From Niabella sp. (GTDB lineage: Bacteria > Bacteroidota > Bacteroidia > Chitinophagales > Chitinophagaceae): a DNA stretch of 64,000 bases. Below the pieces are notes generated by a model that made no database searches, was not told the DNA's origin, and saw nothing but the letters and a program-made list of their open reading frames with translations. The translations under genes and the position numbers were made by a program. Shown piece by piece: positions 43,158 through 53,158 of the stretch (position 1 is its first letter; every line of letters begins with the position of its first letter). Where the stretch lies: positions 62,001-126,000 of the forward strand of contig JAGIAT010000003.1 in the NCBI GenBank assembly GCA_017744715.1, written 5' to 3'.

Positions 43158-44846
43158 CTATTCTTTTACCGCCACCACCACTTTTGAGTAAGACCGGGTA
43201 CCGTCTTTATCTACCTGCACGATCCGTATATACAGTTTACCCTCTGCGGAAGGTAATGTTTCATTTTTTGTACAACCCGAGTAAAACAACGCACCGCCCA
43301 ACAGCACGGCAAGGATACAGGACACCCGGCGTTTACGGTTCATACAGGCGCCCAAACCGCCCAGCGCCAGCAGGCCAATCCCCAGGGCCGCTATCAGACT
43401 GCCCGGCTGCTCTTTGCTGAACCGGTACTGTAAGGCTTGCACTGCAGTTCCGTTTTCAGCCTGGGTTTTAACCGTTCCTATCGTGGTAAAGGTTTTACCG
43501 TCAACGGATGCCTCTATTTCGAAATGATCATTATTGGTTTCGGTTTCCGTGGTCCAGCTTACTACCAGTTCATTGTTTTTAAAAACCGCAGTCAACGGCC
43601 CGAATGTTGCCGGAAGGGCCAGGGAAAACGTAATCGTATAGGTAGCATCGGCGCTTCTTACGGATGTTCCGTTAACGGCATACCTGAAGCTGCTTGTGGT
43701 AGTACCTCCCGGTGTAGCGGCCCCGGGTGCGATGGACAAAAGGGTCGGGTCGTAGTTTGCAATCACATACCCGCCAGCATCGATATCATCCTGCGTGATT
43801 GCATGCCCGTCATAAGTAAGTATAAAGTCGTTGGTGGGCAAACTGGTGATGGTAGTGCTGCGCCCCTTCCAGTTAACCTGGGCGCCACCGGTTTCTGTAT
43901 TGCTGCTTCCCTGCAATGGTTTATCAGACAGGTTTGTGGCTACAGGCGCTCCCGTAACCGTTTTTGCAACGGGGTAAGCAACCGGATCGCAGGCATTAAC
44001 ACCGGCAATATAAGCGGTGCCGGGCTGCTGGCCGTTTGCTCCTGCAACCAGGGGCATCCCATTGGCATCTACACCACCGGTAAGCCGGAGATTGCCATCA
44101 AGATCGGCCATGGTAAAGCTGGCGGTGCCTTCAATGGCATCCGGGCAGCCGTCATTATCGCTGTCTGTATCAAACTTATTCAGGACCCCATCTCCATCGG
44201 TATCACCGCAGTCCTGGAAATCGGCGCCAAACACAAAGTTGCAATAGAACTCAGTTACAAGATATTTAAACGATATACTGCTAAATGTTCCCATGACCCG
44301 CACAATGGCATATCCTTCACGCCCGGTGATCTGCCTGGCATTATCCCATGATACGCCTTTTGACCACTCCACCTGAATATCGTTGCTGAACTGGATCGGT
44401 ACAGATGTGTTTCCGTTCCCGATGGAGGAAAATACCAGCACCGGGTTAAGCATCGGACTTGCAAAGCTGAGGGTATTGTTGGTTATCTGGGTGTTTTGAA
44501 TCGTAGGATTCACATTGGGCACGGCATAACTGGCAGGGAAGGTTGCGTGAGAGAATACATTCGGTGTGGTTGATATAGCTGATGAAGAGGTATAGGTATA
44601 GGCAATCCCGTTGATCGTTCCGATGGCCGTATAAGGTCCGCCGGCCGGGTTGCTGATAACGGGCACGCCCGACCAAAAAAAGTTCGACTTGTTACATTCC
44701 GCGGCATCAGGAATACCATCGTTATCATCATCCAGGTCAAGTTGGTTAATAACACCATCATTATCAAAATCATCATTGGGGCCGTACTGGCTGTAAATTT
44801 GCAAACTAAGGAACAGAACGGTTAGTAAGAGGCAGATCTGCTTCAT
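43158..44846 (-). CDS. Secreted TSP3-repeat protein with the shared C-terminal cassette (copy B)
   Basis: A 562-residue near-paralog of 41271-42974. Signal peptide [23 protein letters not shown]3 segments [19 protein letters not shown] and [18 protein letters not shown], then the same middle domain and module. Helix 1 is at about 482-501, RKRR near 504-507, helix 2 about 508-524, Cys525 and the tail [17 protein letters not shown]. The C-terminal 200 residues are almost identical to copy A; the N-terminal lectin-like segment (SNFFWSG onward) has diverged most. This pattern suggests duplication followed by change of the presented domain. Confidence 0.8.
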   Translation of the reverse strand: MKQICLLLTVLFLSLQIYSQYGPNDDFDNDGVINQLDLDDDNDGIPDAAECNKSNFFWSGVPVISNPAGGPYTAIGTINGIAYTYTSSSAISTTPNVFSHATFPASYAVPNVNPTIQNTQITNNTLSFASPMLNPVLVFSSIGNGNTSVPIQFSNDIQVEWSKGVSWDNARQITGREGYAIVRVMGTFSSISFKYLVTEFYCNFVFGADFQDCGDTDGDGVLNKFDTDSDNDGCPDAIEGTASFTMADLDGNLRLTGGVDANGMPLVAGANGQQPGTAYIAGVNACDPVAYPVAKTVTGAPVATNLSDKPLQGSSNTETGGAQVNWKGRSTTITSLPTNDFILTYDGHAITQDDIDAGGYVIANYDPTLLSIAPGAATPGGTTTSSFRYAVNGTSVRSADATYTITFSLALPATFGPLTAVFKNNELVVSWTTETETNNDHFEIEASVDGKTFTTIGTVKTQAENGTAVQALQYRFSKEQPGSLIAALGIGLLALGGLGACMNRKRRVSCILAVLLGGALFYSGCTKNETLPSAEGKLYIRIVQVDKDGTRSYSKVVVAVKE

Positions 44847-45083
44847 TGCATTTAAATTTTAGAGGTTATTGAAAGTGTTTTAGTTTATTGCCGGGTACGG
44901 TCGCAGCTGTATCATAAGGCACTTCGTATTACAGGATTTTTGAAACTCTTTAACCAGGTTGCCTGCAATAACCGGTTATCCGCGTGGCCCATGGATGTCG
45001 CATTTGGGATGCGGGCCAGATAATATCAGGAGATACGAGGTTTTATCGCTATTGAACTTCCCGACGCACGCGTTATGGATGCT

Positions 45084-46541
45084 CTATTCTTTTACCACCG
45101 TTACCACCTTAGAAAAAACCCGGGTACCGTCTTTATCTACCTGCACTACCCGCACATACAGCTTCCCGTTACCGGCAATACCGGTTTCTGTTTTTTCACA
45201 CCCTGCCATATAAAACGCTGCACCGGCTAATAGCAGCGCCCATACACGCAGTACGTATCGCCTGCTGCAGAAGCAGGATCCCAGGCTGCCCAACACCAGC
45301 ATGCCCAGTCCCAATGCGGCCATATCTGACGCAACATCCTTGCTGAACCGGTATTGAATGGCTTCCTTTGAATTGCCGCCAGGTGCCTGTGACGTTACGA
45401 AACCGACGGTCGTAAAATCTATACCGTTAACCGATGCCTCTATTTCGAAATGATCGTTATTGGTTTCTGTTTCTGTAGTCCAGTTGATCACCAGTCCGTC
45501 ATTGTGCAAATAAGCCGCGATGGCTCCAAAGACAACGGGCAGGGCTGATGAAAAATTTACGGTATAGGTAGCATCATCGCTCCGGGTATTTGTTCCATTT
45601 ACCGCATAAGAAAAGGAGGTGGTTTTTGCCCCTCCCGGAGTACCCGGCCCCGGAGCAATGGACAATTTGGACGGGTCGTAGTTTGCAATTACATATCCCC
45701 CGCCGTCAATATCTGCCTGGGTGATCACATACCCGTTATACGTTAATACAAAACCATTGGTAGGCAGGCTCGTGATGGTGGCACTCCCTACCCAGTTCTG
45801 CTGAGTGCCCCCGCTTTCATTGCCCTGCAGCGGCTTATCGCCCAAACTTACAGAAGCGGGCGCGCCCGTAACATCTTTAATAACAGGGTAGGCAACCGGC
45901 TTGCAGGCCGCGTTAGCCACCAGTGAAATATCATCAATTGAAAAGTCATTCCCCGCAATCACGGTGCTGGAATTTAACAGCTGAATCGTATAATTACCGG
46001 CAGCACCGGTAGTAAAATTTAAAAACAAGGGCGTCCATACAGCCAGGCCAACAATCCCTGTTTGCGCCCTGGCAATGGGAATAGAACCTGGTCCCGGTGT
46101 ACCCTCGTACACCTGTATTTCCAACCCATACGTAATACCGGCGAGCGCAGAGGCGTGCCACACACCAAAAGTGTAACCGGTATTTCCTGTTAAGGAAACT
46201 GTTTCCCGGTAAAATGTACCGATAACAGAGGAGCCATTTACAGCAAGGTAAGCATCATCATTGGCCCCGGTGGTATGCCCTGCATAAGACCAGATGCCCG
46301 GATAACTATGCCAGTTTGGAAAATAACTTTTACTAATCACTGCATATCCCCCTGCCTGTGTGTTCCGGGGTGTTTCGAATACATATCCCGTCCCCGGAGG
46401 TACCTGAAGATTCCGTGGAACGGTGGTGGTACCAAAAGTGCCGTTGAACTCGCCGGTAGTGATATTGATGTTACATTGACTTTGCGCATAGAGGCTGCAA
46501 ATAAGCGCCATTACAGAGAAAAGATACCGATACCGGCTCAT
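45084..46541 (-). CDS. Secreted lectin-like protein with the shared C-terminal cassette
   Basis: A 485-residue protein with a signal peptide (about 1-21). Residues about 25-215 form a carbohydrate-binding-like beta-sandwich ending NDFSIDDISLVANA, the common end of such domains in Bacteroidota. The middle domain (about 216-330, KPVAYPVIKDVTGAP, GFVLTYNGYVITQADIDGGG) matches the TSP3 proteins. Then [34 protein letters not shown], helix 1 (about 405-425), RRYVLR, helix 2 (about 433-447), Cys448 and [17 protein letters not shown]. No catalytic motif is seen. It probably displays a glycan-binding domain at the envelope (inference). Confidence 0.75.
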   Translation of the reverse strand: MSRYRYLFSVMALICSLYAQSQCNINITTGEFNGTFGTTTVPRNLQVPPGTGYVFETPRNTQAGGYAVISKSYFPNWHSYPGIWSYAGHTTGANDDAYLAVNGSSVIGTFYRETVSLTGNTGYTFGVWHASALAGITYGLEIQVYEGTPGPGSIPIARAQTGIVGLAVWTPLFLNFTTGAAGNYTIQLLNSSTVIAGNDFSIDDISLVANAACKPVAYPVIKDVTGAPASVSLGDKPLQGNESGGTQQNWVGSATITSLPTNGFVLTYNGYVITQADIDGGGYVIANYDPSKLSIAPGPGTPGGAKTTSFSYAVNGTNTRSDDATYTVNFSSALPVVFGAIAAYLHNDGLVINWTTETETNNDHFEIEASVNGIDFTTVGFVTSQAPGGNSKEAIQYRFSKDVASDMAALGLGMLVLGSLGSCFCSRRYVLRVWALLLAGAAFYMAGCEKTETGIAGNGKLYVRVVQVDKDGTRVFSKVVTVVKE

Positions 46542-46647
46542 AAGCGATAAGATTTTAGAGGGTTATTGAAAAAGCCCGCGGTGAGGTTTCCGTTCCGGGT
46601 TTTTCCGCTGTAAATATAACAACTCTATGTATATGTAATACACCCAA

Positions 46648-48696
46648 CTATTCATTAATTATCTTTATCACTTTTGAGTAGCGCGTAACCCCGTCTTTGT
46701 CTACCTGACCGATCCGTAAAAAGAAGCCGTCCTGTTGAGCCGGCAATAATACGCGCTCGTTCCTGTTGCAGGAATTGCTGAGCCCCCACAGGGCCAGCAC
46801 CATGAAACCCATGATGAGGATCCGGGCCCTTTTTCTTTTGCGGCTGCCTGCAAATGAGCAAAACGCCAGCAACATCAGGCCGGCAAAGGCCATCGTTAAG
46901 CCTTCCATACCTGTTTCAAAGGTGTAAGGAATAGCGGTACCGGAATTACCGGATGGTGCTTTGGTTTTTTGTTCGCCAATGGTATAAAAGGTCTTACCGT
47001 CTTTTGATACCTGCACCAGGTATTTTTCATTGTTCACCTCGCTTTCCGACGTCCAGTTCACCTTAAGCATTCCGTTGCTGATCACCGCATCAAGGGCGCC
47101 AAACGTTACCGGCAGGGCCGCATCCGTAATGGTAACGGCAAAATCCTCCATCTGGCCATACAACAATTGCGCATTATAGGTATAGTCCGGGTTGGGCCAG
47201 TCTGCCGCCACGCGCATCCGCAGCGGTGTATTTAACGGGGTGGCCCCGCTTAACTGAACCGCGGTTACGGGGATGCTGTGTGTATAGTTCCCCGAGTAAT
47301 CGCCTCCGGAAGGCGGAAGACTGCTTCCCAGCAGTTCATTAGCCGTGTACACGCCATCGTTGTTCAGGTCCAGCCATACTTTTACCCGCTGGCGGTTACT
47401 CCGCGTAACCACTTCGATGATATAGCTGCCGGTTTTACTCAGCGTGGTACCCATGGTACAGGTTTTATCTTCGTAGGCGATCTTTGTTGCAGACCGGTAC
47501 GGCTCAGACGCATAATAAAGGCTGTTCAGCTTTACCAGTACCGGCCCCATCCCGAAGGTATTGTTGGGATTGGAAACGGTTGTTTTGGCATCAACGGCGG
47601 TAACTGCAGTTCCTGACGGGGCCTGGCCACCGAGTGAGGAAATGAGGCTGTAGCGTTCCGTAAGCATGGTAGCCTGCAGCCGGTCGCCCTGCCCGGGGGT
47701 AAATTTATCGCGGCAACTGAAATAGCTCATGATGTTGGTGCGGGAATTGCCCCATACCAGGTTGGTACACGGGTTAATCGCATTTGCGGCAAAACAGTCC
47801 CAGGACTTTTTATGAGGGTCCGTATCGGCCACTTCATCACCATCGGTATTCGGATTGTTATTCACAGGACAAATCAGCTCCTCATTGCCATCCGTTTTGC
47901 TTTCAAAAGTATGGTACAGCGCAAGCGCATGCCCTATTTCGTGCGATAAGGTTAAGGCCGTACCGTTTACGACGCGCGCATCCAGCACGGTACCGTCTTC
48001 TTCATTAGACTGGTTTGGGAAATAGGCATACCCGTTGGTGCCGCCGTCACCAATCCTGCGTACGATCCAGATATTATAATATTCGTTTCTTGGCCATTTA
48101 CTCAGGGCAAGCAGCTCGGCCTCCGGCATACCGGGCCCCGTACCACCATCCTGGAGGCCATCATCTACATACCGGCTATCGGTTACTGCGGTCCGTATGA
48201 TACCGGTTGTAGCATTACAATCGGGCGTACGCTTTGCCAACACAAAACGTATCGGAGTGCTGATGCCTCCGGATGCATACTGACCGGCATACACCTGGTT
48301 GAGTAAATTGATCATATTATAAATAGCCGCATCTGTGGGGTTGTCCGTCGAATTATCATCATAGGCATTGGGGGTACCGGGAGCTCCGGGTGTGGCATCC
48401 GCCGGCCGGTATAAAACATGTACTACTACGGGGATCTGGTAAATGGGGCCTGGAAGCACTTCCCGGTTCTTCCGGGATTGACGCAGGTTCTTTAAAACTT
48501 CCTGCTTGCGGCTTATTTCGATGCCGGCCGCGGTAATCTGCTGCGCCGTTTGCGGACTGGCCATCTGGCGTTTAAGCCGGGCATCAAAGCCGCATAACTC
48601 CTTTTTTTGGGCAGCGGCTTTTTGCCAGGCGGATAATGTCAGCAACAGAACAAATAAAAATGAAATGTTTCTCTTAAAAAAAGTGCTCATAAGCAT
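46648..48696 (-). CDS. Secreted M43-type metalloprotease with GEVED and the shared cassette
   Basis: A 682-residue protein with a signal peptide (about 1-29; a start two codons later is also possible). The zinc motif HEIGHALALYH (HExxHxxxxxH, about residue 250) with a Met-turn NIMSYF marks an M43 (pappalysin-like) metallopeptidase. The GEVED-type domain at about 400-530 has RQRVKVWLDLNNDGVYTANE and YGQMEDFAVTI. The module starts LPVTFGALDAVI with VNWTSESEVNNEKYLV, then helix 1 (about 598-616), SRKRKRAR, helix 2 (about 626-641), Cys643 and RIGQVDKDGVTRYSKV. It is the only clear enzyme in the cassette family and may process partners or prey proteins. Confidence 0.85.
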   Translation of the reverse strand: MLMSTFFKRNISFLFVLLLTLSAWQKAAAQKKELCGFDARLKRQMASPQTAQQITAAGIEISRKQEVLKNLRQSRKNREVLPGPIYQIPVVVHVLYRPADATPGAPGTPNAYDDNSTDNPTDAAIYNMINLLNQVYAGQYASGGISTPIRFVLAKRTPDCNATTGIIRTAVTDSRYVDDGLQDGGTGPGMPEAELLALSKWPRNEYYNIWIVRRIGDGGTNGYAYFPNQSNEEDGTVLDARVVNGTALTLSHEIGHALALYHTFESKTDGNEELICPVNNNPNTDGDEVADTDPHKKSWDCFAANAINPCTNLVWGNSRTNIMSYFSCRDKFTPGQGDRLQATMLTERYSLISSLGGQAPSGTAVTAVDAKTTVSNPNNTFGMGPVLVKLNSLYYASEPYRSATKIAYEDKTCTMGTTLSKTGSYIIEVVTRSNRQRVKVWLDLNNDGVYTANELLGSSLPPSGGDYSGNYTHSIPVTAVQLSGATPLNTPLRMRVAADWPNPDYTYNAQLLYGQMEDFAVTITDAALPVTFGALDAVISNGMLKVNWTSESEVNNEKYLVQVSKDGKTFYTIGEQKTKAPSGNSGTAIPYTFETGMEGLTMAFAGLMLLAFCSFAGSRKRKRARILIMGFMVLALWGLSNSCNRNERVLLPAQQDGFFLRIGQVDKDGVTRYSKVIKIINE

Positions 48697-49155
48697 TCAG
48701 GCTTAGTATGAATACAAAAAATATAGGGGCGCATTCTTTTACAAATGATCCATCAGAACCTTAAAATATAACACCTCACTACCGTTTGGCAGTTTACAGG
48801 ATACGCGGGCAAATGGTGGTGGTTTCAAACTTTACTAAAGGGCGTTTGAAGCATGGACTGATGCTCCACTCCCATGCCGGGTGTGGTACGAAACTACCGG
48901 TGTCACAAAGCTCCGGCAAAAAAAACCCTACCAAAATTCCGGAAATTTACCAGCATTGCTCCATCAGAAAAAACGCAATAAATTAATAAACAGCACATTA
49001 CAGAAATAAAAAAAGAAGCCTAAAATCAGGTATGGTAAAAGCAGCCAGGGTATGGATGCGTGCATAGTCTCAAGAAAAAGGGGTAAAGAATTATGCTCTG
49101 ATTCATAGGTAGCCCTTTAGTATCCTGTTTTATCTGGGAGATTTTATTGCGATTT
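48697..49155. promoter_or_regulatory. Intergenic region upstream of the M43 protease gene
   Basis: About 460 bases without a convincing gene. It contains the 36-bp block at 48915-48950 that also occurs at 41021-41056 (near-palindromic AATTCCGGAAATT). The rest is AT-rich and holds no clear TAnnTTTG box. Confidence 0.5.
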
Positions 49156-49485
49156 TCAAAACCGGTAGCCAACGTGTACCGCTTCCCCGGCATTCCTGTT
49201 TCCTATAAATATAAATGTACCGATGAAGCCGGCCGAAGCAACGGATTCGCCTGCCGGAAAAGGAGCGCCCGGCGCTATCGTTATGTTCGGATGTGTACCC
49301 GGCCCGCAAAAACAAGCGGTAACGGATCGCTGATCGGCACCGCAAACCGATGGTGCAAAATACGCCCCGGCATTTATTTTAATGGAGGATTGTATACCTG
49401 AATTCCAGAAAAATGCCGGACATGCTATTGATATCATATAGTGGTGACCATCCCCTCCACCGAATAAAAATACGGGCCGCAGCAA
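49156..49485 (-). pseudogene. Possible remnant of an outer-membrane barrel C-terminus
   Basis: A 109-codon frame directly after the TPR-AraC stop. The C-terminal end GEAVHVGYRF finishes in an aromatic residue, as in beta-barrel proteins, and HPNITIAPGAPFPAGESVAS looks coding-like, but the N-terminal part lacks any signal and no family is recognised. Chance is a serious alternative. Confidence 0.2.
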
Positions 49486-49488
49486 AGG

Positions 49489-51267
49489 CTACCCTTCCCG
49501 TTTTTTATCCAGGTAACGGATAAACAGGGAAGGCGATAACCCTGTAAACGATTTAAAGATTGCCGCAAACTGGCTGTGCGAGGAGAATCCTGCGGCGGCG
49601 GCCAGGCTGCTGATCTTATAACTCCGCCAATCGGGGTGATTCTTAAGTTTTTCAATCACATAATTAACCCTGAGTTCGTTGATATACCCGTTAAAATCGG
49701 TCTTTTTATGCTGCTTTATCAGATAGGACAGATATTTTGTATTGGTGCTTAACCGGGTTGCCAGTGATGAAAGGGAGAGCCCTCCGTCAAGAAAAAGATC
49801 CGAGGTTTCAAAATCCTCCAGTCCTTTTAATAACTTCAGCTCGGTATCTACCGTCATCATCCTTTTTTCCTCCCCTTTGGCATCCGGTTTTTCGTCTTCC
49901 GCGATCACCATCACCGGTGCGGGTGCCTCCGGCTCAGCACTGACCATTACAGGCGCGGCGGTTTCATGTTTTATTGCCGGTTCTTTTTCTTTTTTCTGCA
50001 GCTGCTCCAGGATCGCTTCAAAGCTTGATAGCTCCTTCCGTTTCTTTTTCCGGTAACCGATAAAAAAAACAATACCGGAAAGCAGCAACAGTAAAATGAT
50101 AACGATCATGACCGTTTTCCGGCTGCTTACGGTTTCCGCCTTTATACCCCGTTGCTCCAGTTGTGTATAGGTTTTATCCAGCAGCTCGGCTCTTTTATCC
50201 AGGAGCTCGCCGGTTACCGAATCTTTTTTTTCGCGGGCGGCCGCCAGTTTTTCTTTGTCCTGCACCGCTGCATAATACCTTTTAGAGAGTGCATAGATCG
50301 ATTCTTTTATCTGCAGGTATTGCGATGCATCGGCTACCTGCTCCGCTTTATCCAGGTAACGCTTTACCTCCGGCAGGTTTTCTTGCTCCAGTTCCGCTTC
50401 TGCCATGCCTTTATACAGTAACCCGGTTATATAATCAACCGGTATTCCGGAGCTCAGCGCCTCCGCCCGGCTATAATGTATCAGCGCCGTGTCGTAGCTC
50501 TTTAACAGACGGTAGTTGTCGCCCAGGAGGCGCTCATTGTTCCGGAGAAGATAATCCCTGTTCACCTTCAGCTTATTAAAACTCTCCGTTGCCTGTTCCA
50601 GGTATCCGATCGCCTTCCGGTGGTGCTCCCCGTCCATATTGCTGAAAGCCAGCTCCTGCAGCATCAGGCCCCGGGTATTGTTGGCCTGCTCGGGATCCGG
50701 AATTTTGGGAATGATTTTCAGGGCTTTTTCTGAATATTCCTGGGCTTTGTTGTACAGCTCCATCATGCGGTACAGGCCTGCCAGGTAGGCGTTTCCTCTT
50801 GCCTGCCAGGCATAATCGCCCGTTTCCCCGGCCAGCTTTTCGAGCCGTTGCGCATATTCGATCGATTTTTCAAGCTCCTCCTTTTGCTGGTACAGTCTTG
50901 CGATCAGCATCATGCTCCGGATGCGGAACAACGTTCTGTGGGAGGCCTTAAGTAACGAGTCTGCGGCAGCTAACGCAGCGGGCAGGTTTCTGGGGGCTAT
51001 TTCCTTGGATATTTTATTGTAGCTATGATCAAAAGCACTCGAATCCTGGGCCCTGGCAGCCCGGGCGGGCGCCAGGAACAGCATTAAAAAAAAGAAACCA
51101 ATGAACGCGCAGCCATACCCACCGCTCCTGCTCTCCTGCCGAACCTCCGGATAAACATTTATTTGACCGGCACTTTCTCCTGTCTGACCCAAAACACCCT
51201 TCCCGCTTTTTTGTCCCCGGAAAAACTTTTGGGAACACCATTCTTCACTATAACCTGCAACATTCAT
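49489..51267 (-). CDS. TPR-containing membrane protein with C-terminal AraC DNA-binding domain
   Basis: A 592-residue protein. A hydrophobic segment near residues 53-72 (FIGFFFLMLFLAPARAARAQ) acts as signal peptide or anchor; the 50 residues before it may mean that the true start is later. Tetratricopeptide repeats cover about 80-340 (EKSIEYAQRLEKLAGETG, NKAQEYSEKALKIIPKI, IHYSRAEALSSGI). A membrane segment is at about 374-395, then a charged, Pro/Ala-rich cytoplasmic linker, and an AraC-type HTH at about 490-590 (LSLSSLATRLSTNTKYLSYL, ISSLAAAAGFSSHSQFAAIF). This layout, periplasmic TPR and cytoplasmic AraC, recurs in Bacteroidota as a one-component sensor. The signal is unknown. Confidence 0.88.
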   Translation of the reverse strand: MNVAGYSEEWCSQKFFRGQKSGKGVLGQTGESAGQINVYPEVRQESRSGGYGCAFIGFFFLMLFLAPARAARAQDSSAFDHSYNKISKEIAPRNLPAALAAADSLLKASHRTLFRIRSMMLIARLYQQKEELEKSIEYAQRLEKLAGETGDYAWQARGNAYLAGLYRMMELYNKAQEYSEKALKIIPKIPDPEQANNTRGLMLQELAFSNMDGEHHRKAIGYLEQATESFNKLKVNRDYLLRNNERLLGDNYRLLKSYDTALIHYSRAEALSSGIPVDYITGLLYKGMAEAELEQENLPEVKRYLDKAEQVADASQYLQIKESIYALSKRYYAAVQDKEKLAAAREKKDSVTGELLDKRAELLDKTYTQLEQRGIKAETVSSRKTVMIVIILLLLLSGIVFFIGYRKKKRKELSSFEAILEQLQKKEKEPAIKHETAAPVMVSAEPEAPAPVMVIAEDEKPDAKGEEKRMMTVDTELKLLKGLEDFETSDLFLDGGLSLSSLATRLSTNTKYLSYLIKQHKKTDFNGYINELRVNYVIEKLKNHPDWRSYKISSLAAAAGFSSHSQFAAIFKSFTGLSPSLFIRYLDKKREG

Positions 51268-51532
51268 CCGCAGTGATCATTTTGTTTGTACGAATATAAA
51301 ATTGTTCCCCAATGTTATCGAATAAAATTGACAAAATGTATAATTTTAAATGCTGCCGGCCGGAGCGTTTGTGCACCGGCATTTACAGGCTCCGGCGTCA
51401 ACCGGTATACAATTCAACATACCAAACAAACATTTCATTACAACAAATGCCTCGTTCATACAGCCGTATAAAAAACAATACCGGCAAACCGTTATTTTTA
51501 TAGGAAGGACATCAACGAATTTTTAAAAAACT

Positions 51533-52126
51533 ATGCACTTTCAAAAACTACTGTTGCTGCTTCCCTGCCTACTGCTGTTTGCGTGCAGGAAGCACCATGA
51601 GCAAAAAAACACGCCCGCTCCGAGTGTAACCTATACAGATTTCACAAACCAGCCCGTGCTCATTAAAGAAGGTGAACCGTCTTTTAAACTGGATATCGAT
51701 GGGGATGGTACGGATGATTTTGCTTTTAAGGGTCAGCAGGTGCAGGAACCGGAGCACCGTTACACCTTTATTTATGTAGATCCCTTAAGGGAACATGTAC
51801 ATCAGCAAGCCATCACCCTCCAGGCCTGTTCCTTTGCCCGCAACGCCGCCATCCGGTTAGCGATCGAAACCGGCAGCACGCGTTACTGGTCTAACTCCAG
51901 AGGCATACTGGTAGAAACGGAGCATTTTGCAAACGGACAGCAACGCGATGGCCAGTTCCTTTGTGCTGCCCCTCTTTACCTGGCCGTAAAAGTGCTGCGG
52001 GATGGGAAAACCTACCTGGGCTGGATCGAACTTCGTCATCAGATAGTTGCAGGCATCGATCAGATCTATATCATCAAAGCCGGCATCAATAAACAACCAG
52101 ACACCTCCATCATTGCCGGAGCATGA
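51533..52126 (+). CDS. Lipoprotein of unknown function
   Basis: A 197-residue lipoprotein (LLLLPCLLLFAC, Cys18). FKLDIDGDGTDDFAFKG is an Asp-rich loop like a single calcium-binding repeat. The remainder is beta-rich (HRYTFIYVDPL, LYLAVKVLRDGKTYLGWIEL) with two further Cys. Such short lipoproteins are common in Chitinophagaceae; no function is known. It is divergent from the TPR-AraC gene and stands alone. Confidence 0.75.
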   Translation: MHFQKLLLLLPCLLLFACRKHHEQKNTPAPSVTYTDFTNQPVLIKEGEPSFKLDIDGDGTDDFAFKGQQVQEPEHRYTFIYVDPLREHVHQQAITLQACSFARNAAIRLAIETGSTRYWSNSRGILVETEHFANGQQRDGQFLCAAPLYLAVKVLRDGKTYLGWIELRHQIVAGIDQIYIIKAGINKQPDTSIIAGA

Positions 52127-52658
52127 GCCTTGCCCGGGAAATGATCCGGTCCGCAAAAGGATCAGCCGGAACCACTACCCTTATTCAATTCAACAGTACT
52201 GTTGCAAGCTTGCTATAGTCCGGATATAAAACAAACAGTTTCACATGCCGGATTGCAAATACGTTTTGTAACCGCTCCGTTTTATATTTAAACCAGGATA
52301 TATTTGTTGATGTTCAGCAAAATCAACACCCGGCTTTTTGTTAACCCTGCCGTTTCCGGAACCCTGCTTATCAGCAGTGCAACGGCCGCTTTACATGCAG
52401 GCGGATTTTATTAAGTAACAAACCAGCACAGGTCAGCTATCACACTTGGCCATGCTACAGACCTGCGCAAGAGGCAGAACGGGCCTCCGCCTGATTGTTT
52501 TGCCGGAATAATTAAAAAGATCTCCCCGCAACAGATTTATACAGCAAAGAACGCTACCAAAATACCCGTAACAGGCGAATTGGCCTGATCTTGGTAGCAG
52601 AAAATGAATGGGCCCGCTGTTCCGGTCTTTAAAACACTTGTAATAAAATGTATCCGTT
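52127..52658. other. Intergenic region without recognised gene
   Basis: About 530 bases. A perfect 14-bp palindrome CAACAGTACTGTTG lies at 52191-52204; nothing else is recognisable. Confidence 0.4.
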
Positions 52659-53105
52659 ATGATTCCTTTAGATGGTGAAGTACTCAACGATCTCCTCCGT
52701 ATTCATGCCGACCGGATTGCGGGATACCAGCGCGCAATTGCAGAGCTCAGCGTTGCGGAAGACAACGATCTCCGGGTTTTATTCCTGCAGTATATCGAAA
52801 ACAGTAAAACCTTCATAACGGAGCTGACCACCGCTTTGGAAAAAATGGAGCTGCCGGCATCGGGCGGCGGTACCGCTATGGGAAAAATTTACCGGGCCTG
52901 GATGGAGATCAAGGCTTTTTTTACCGGCGACGAACGGCAAACGATCCTGAACAGCTGCGAGGCAATGGAAGATGCTGCCAAGCAGGCCTATGAAAGTGCG
53001 CTGAACCAACCGGGCTTGTTCCCGGAAATCTTTGAGCTGATCAAAGCGCAACACAAACAATTACAAAAAGCCCATGCCCAGGTAAAACGGTTGCGGGACT
53101 CCTGA
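52659..53105 (+). CDS. DUF2383 (PA2169-type) four-helix-bundle protein
   Basis: A 148-residue all-helical protein: LNDLLRIHADRIAGYQRAI, then an acidic segment, FITELTTALEKMEL, the Gly-rich turn ASGGGTAMGKIYRAW, EAMEDAAKQAYESAL and a final helix IKAQHKQLQKAHAQVKRLRD. This is the ferritin-like bundle of the DUF2383/PA2169 family, of unknown function and often stress-linked. The Nudix gene starts 53 bases downstream on the same strand. Confidence 0.88.
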   Translation: MIPLDGEVLNDLLRIHADRIAGYQRAIAELSVAEDNDLRVLFLQYIENSKTFITELTTALEKMELPASGGGTAMGKIYRAWMEIKAFFTGDERQTILNSCEAMEDAAKQAYESALNQPGLFPEIFELIKAQHKQLQKAHAQVKRLRDS

Positions 53106-53158
53106 AAAGCGCTACCTTTAGCAGATTGTTGCCGGCTCTTTATAAAGCAGCATTGAAT

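Noticed and set aside
46560..46610. GC-rich stem near CCCGCGG as terminator of the M43 protease gene
   Set aside because: The pairing arms are short with mismatches; possible but not strong enough to list.
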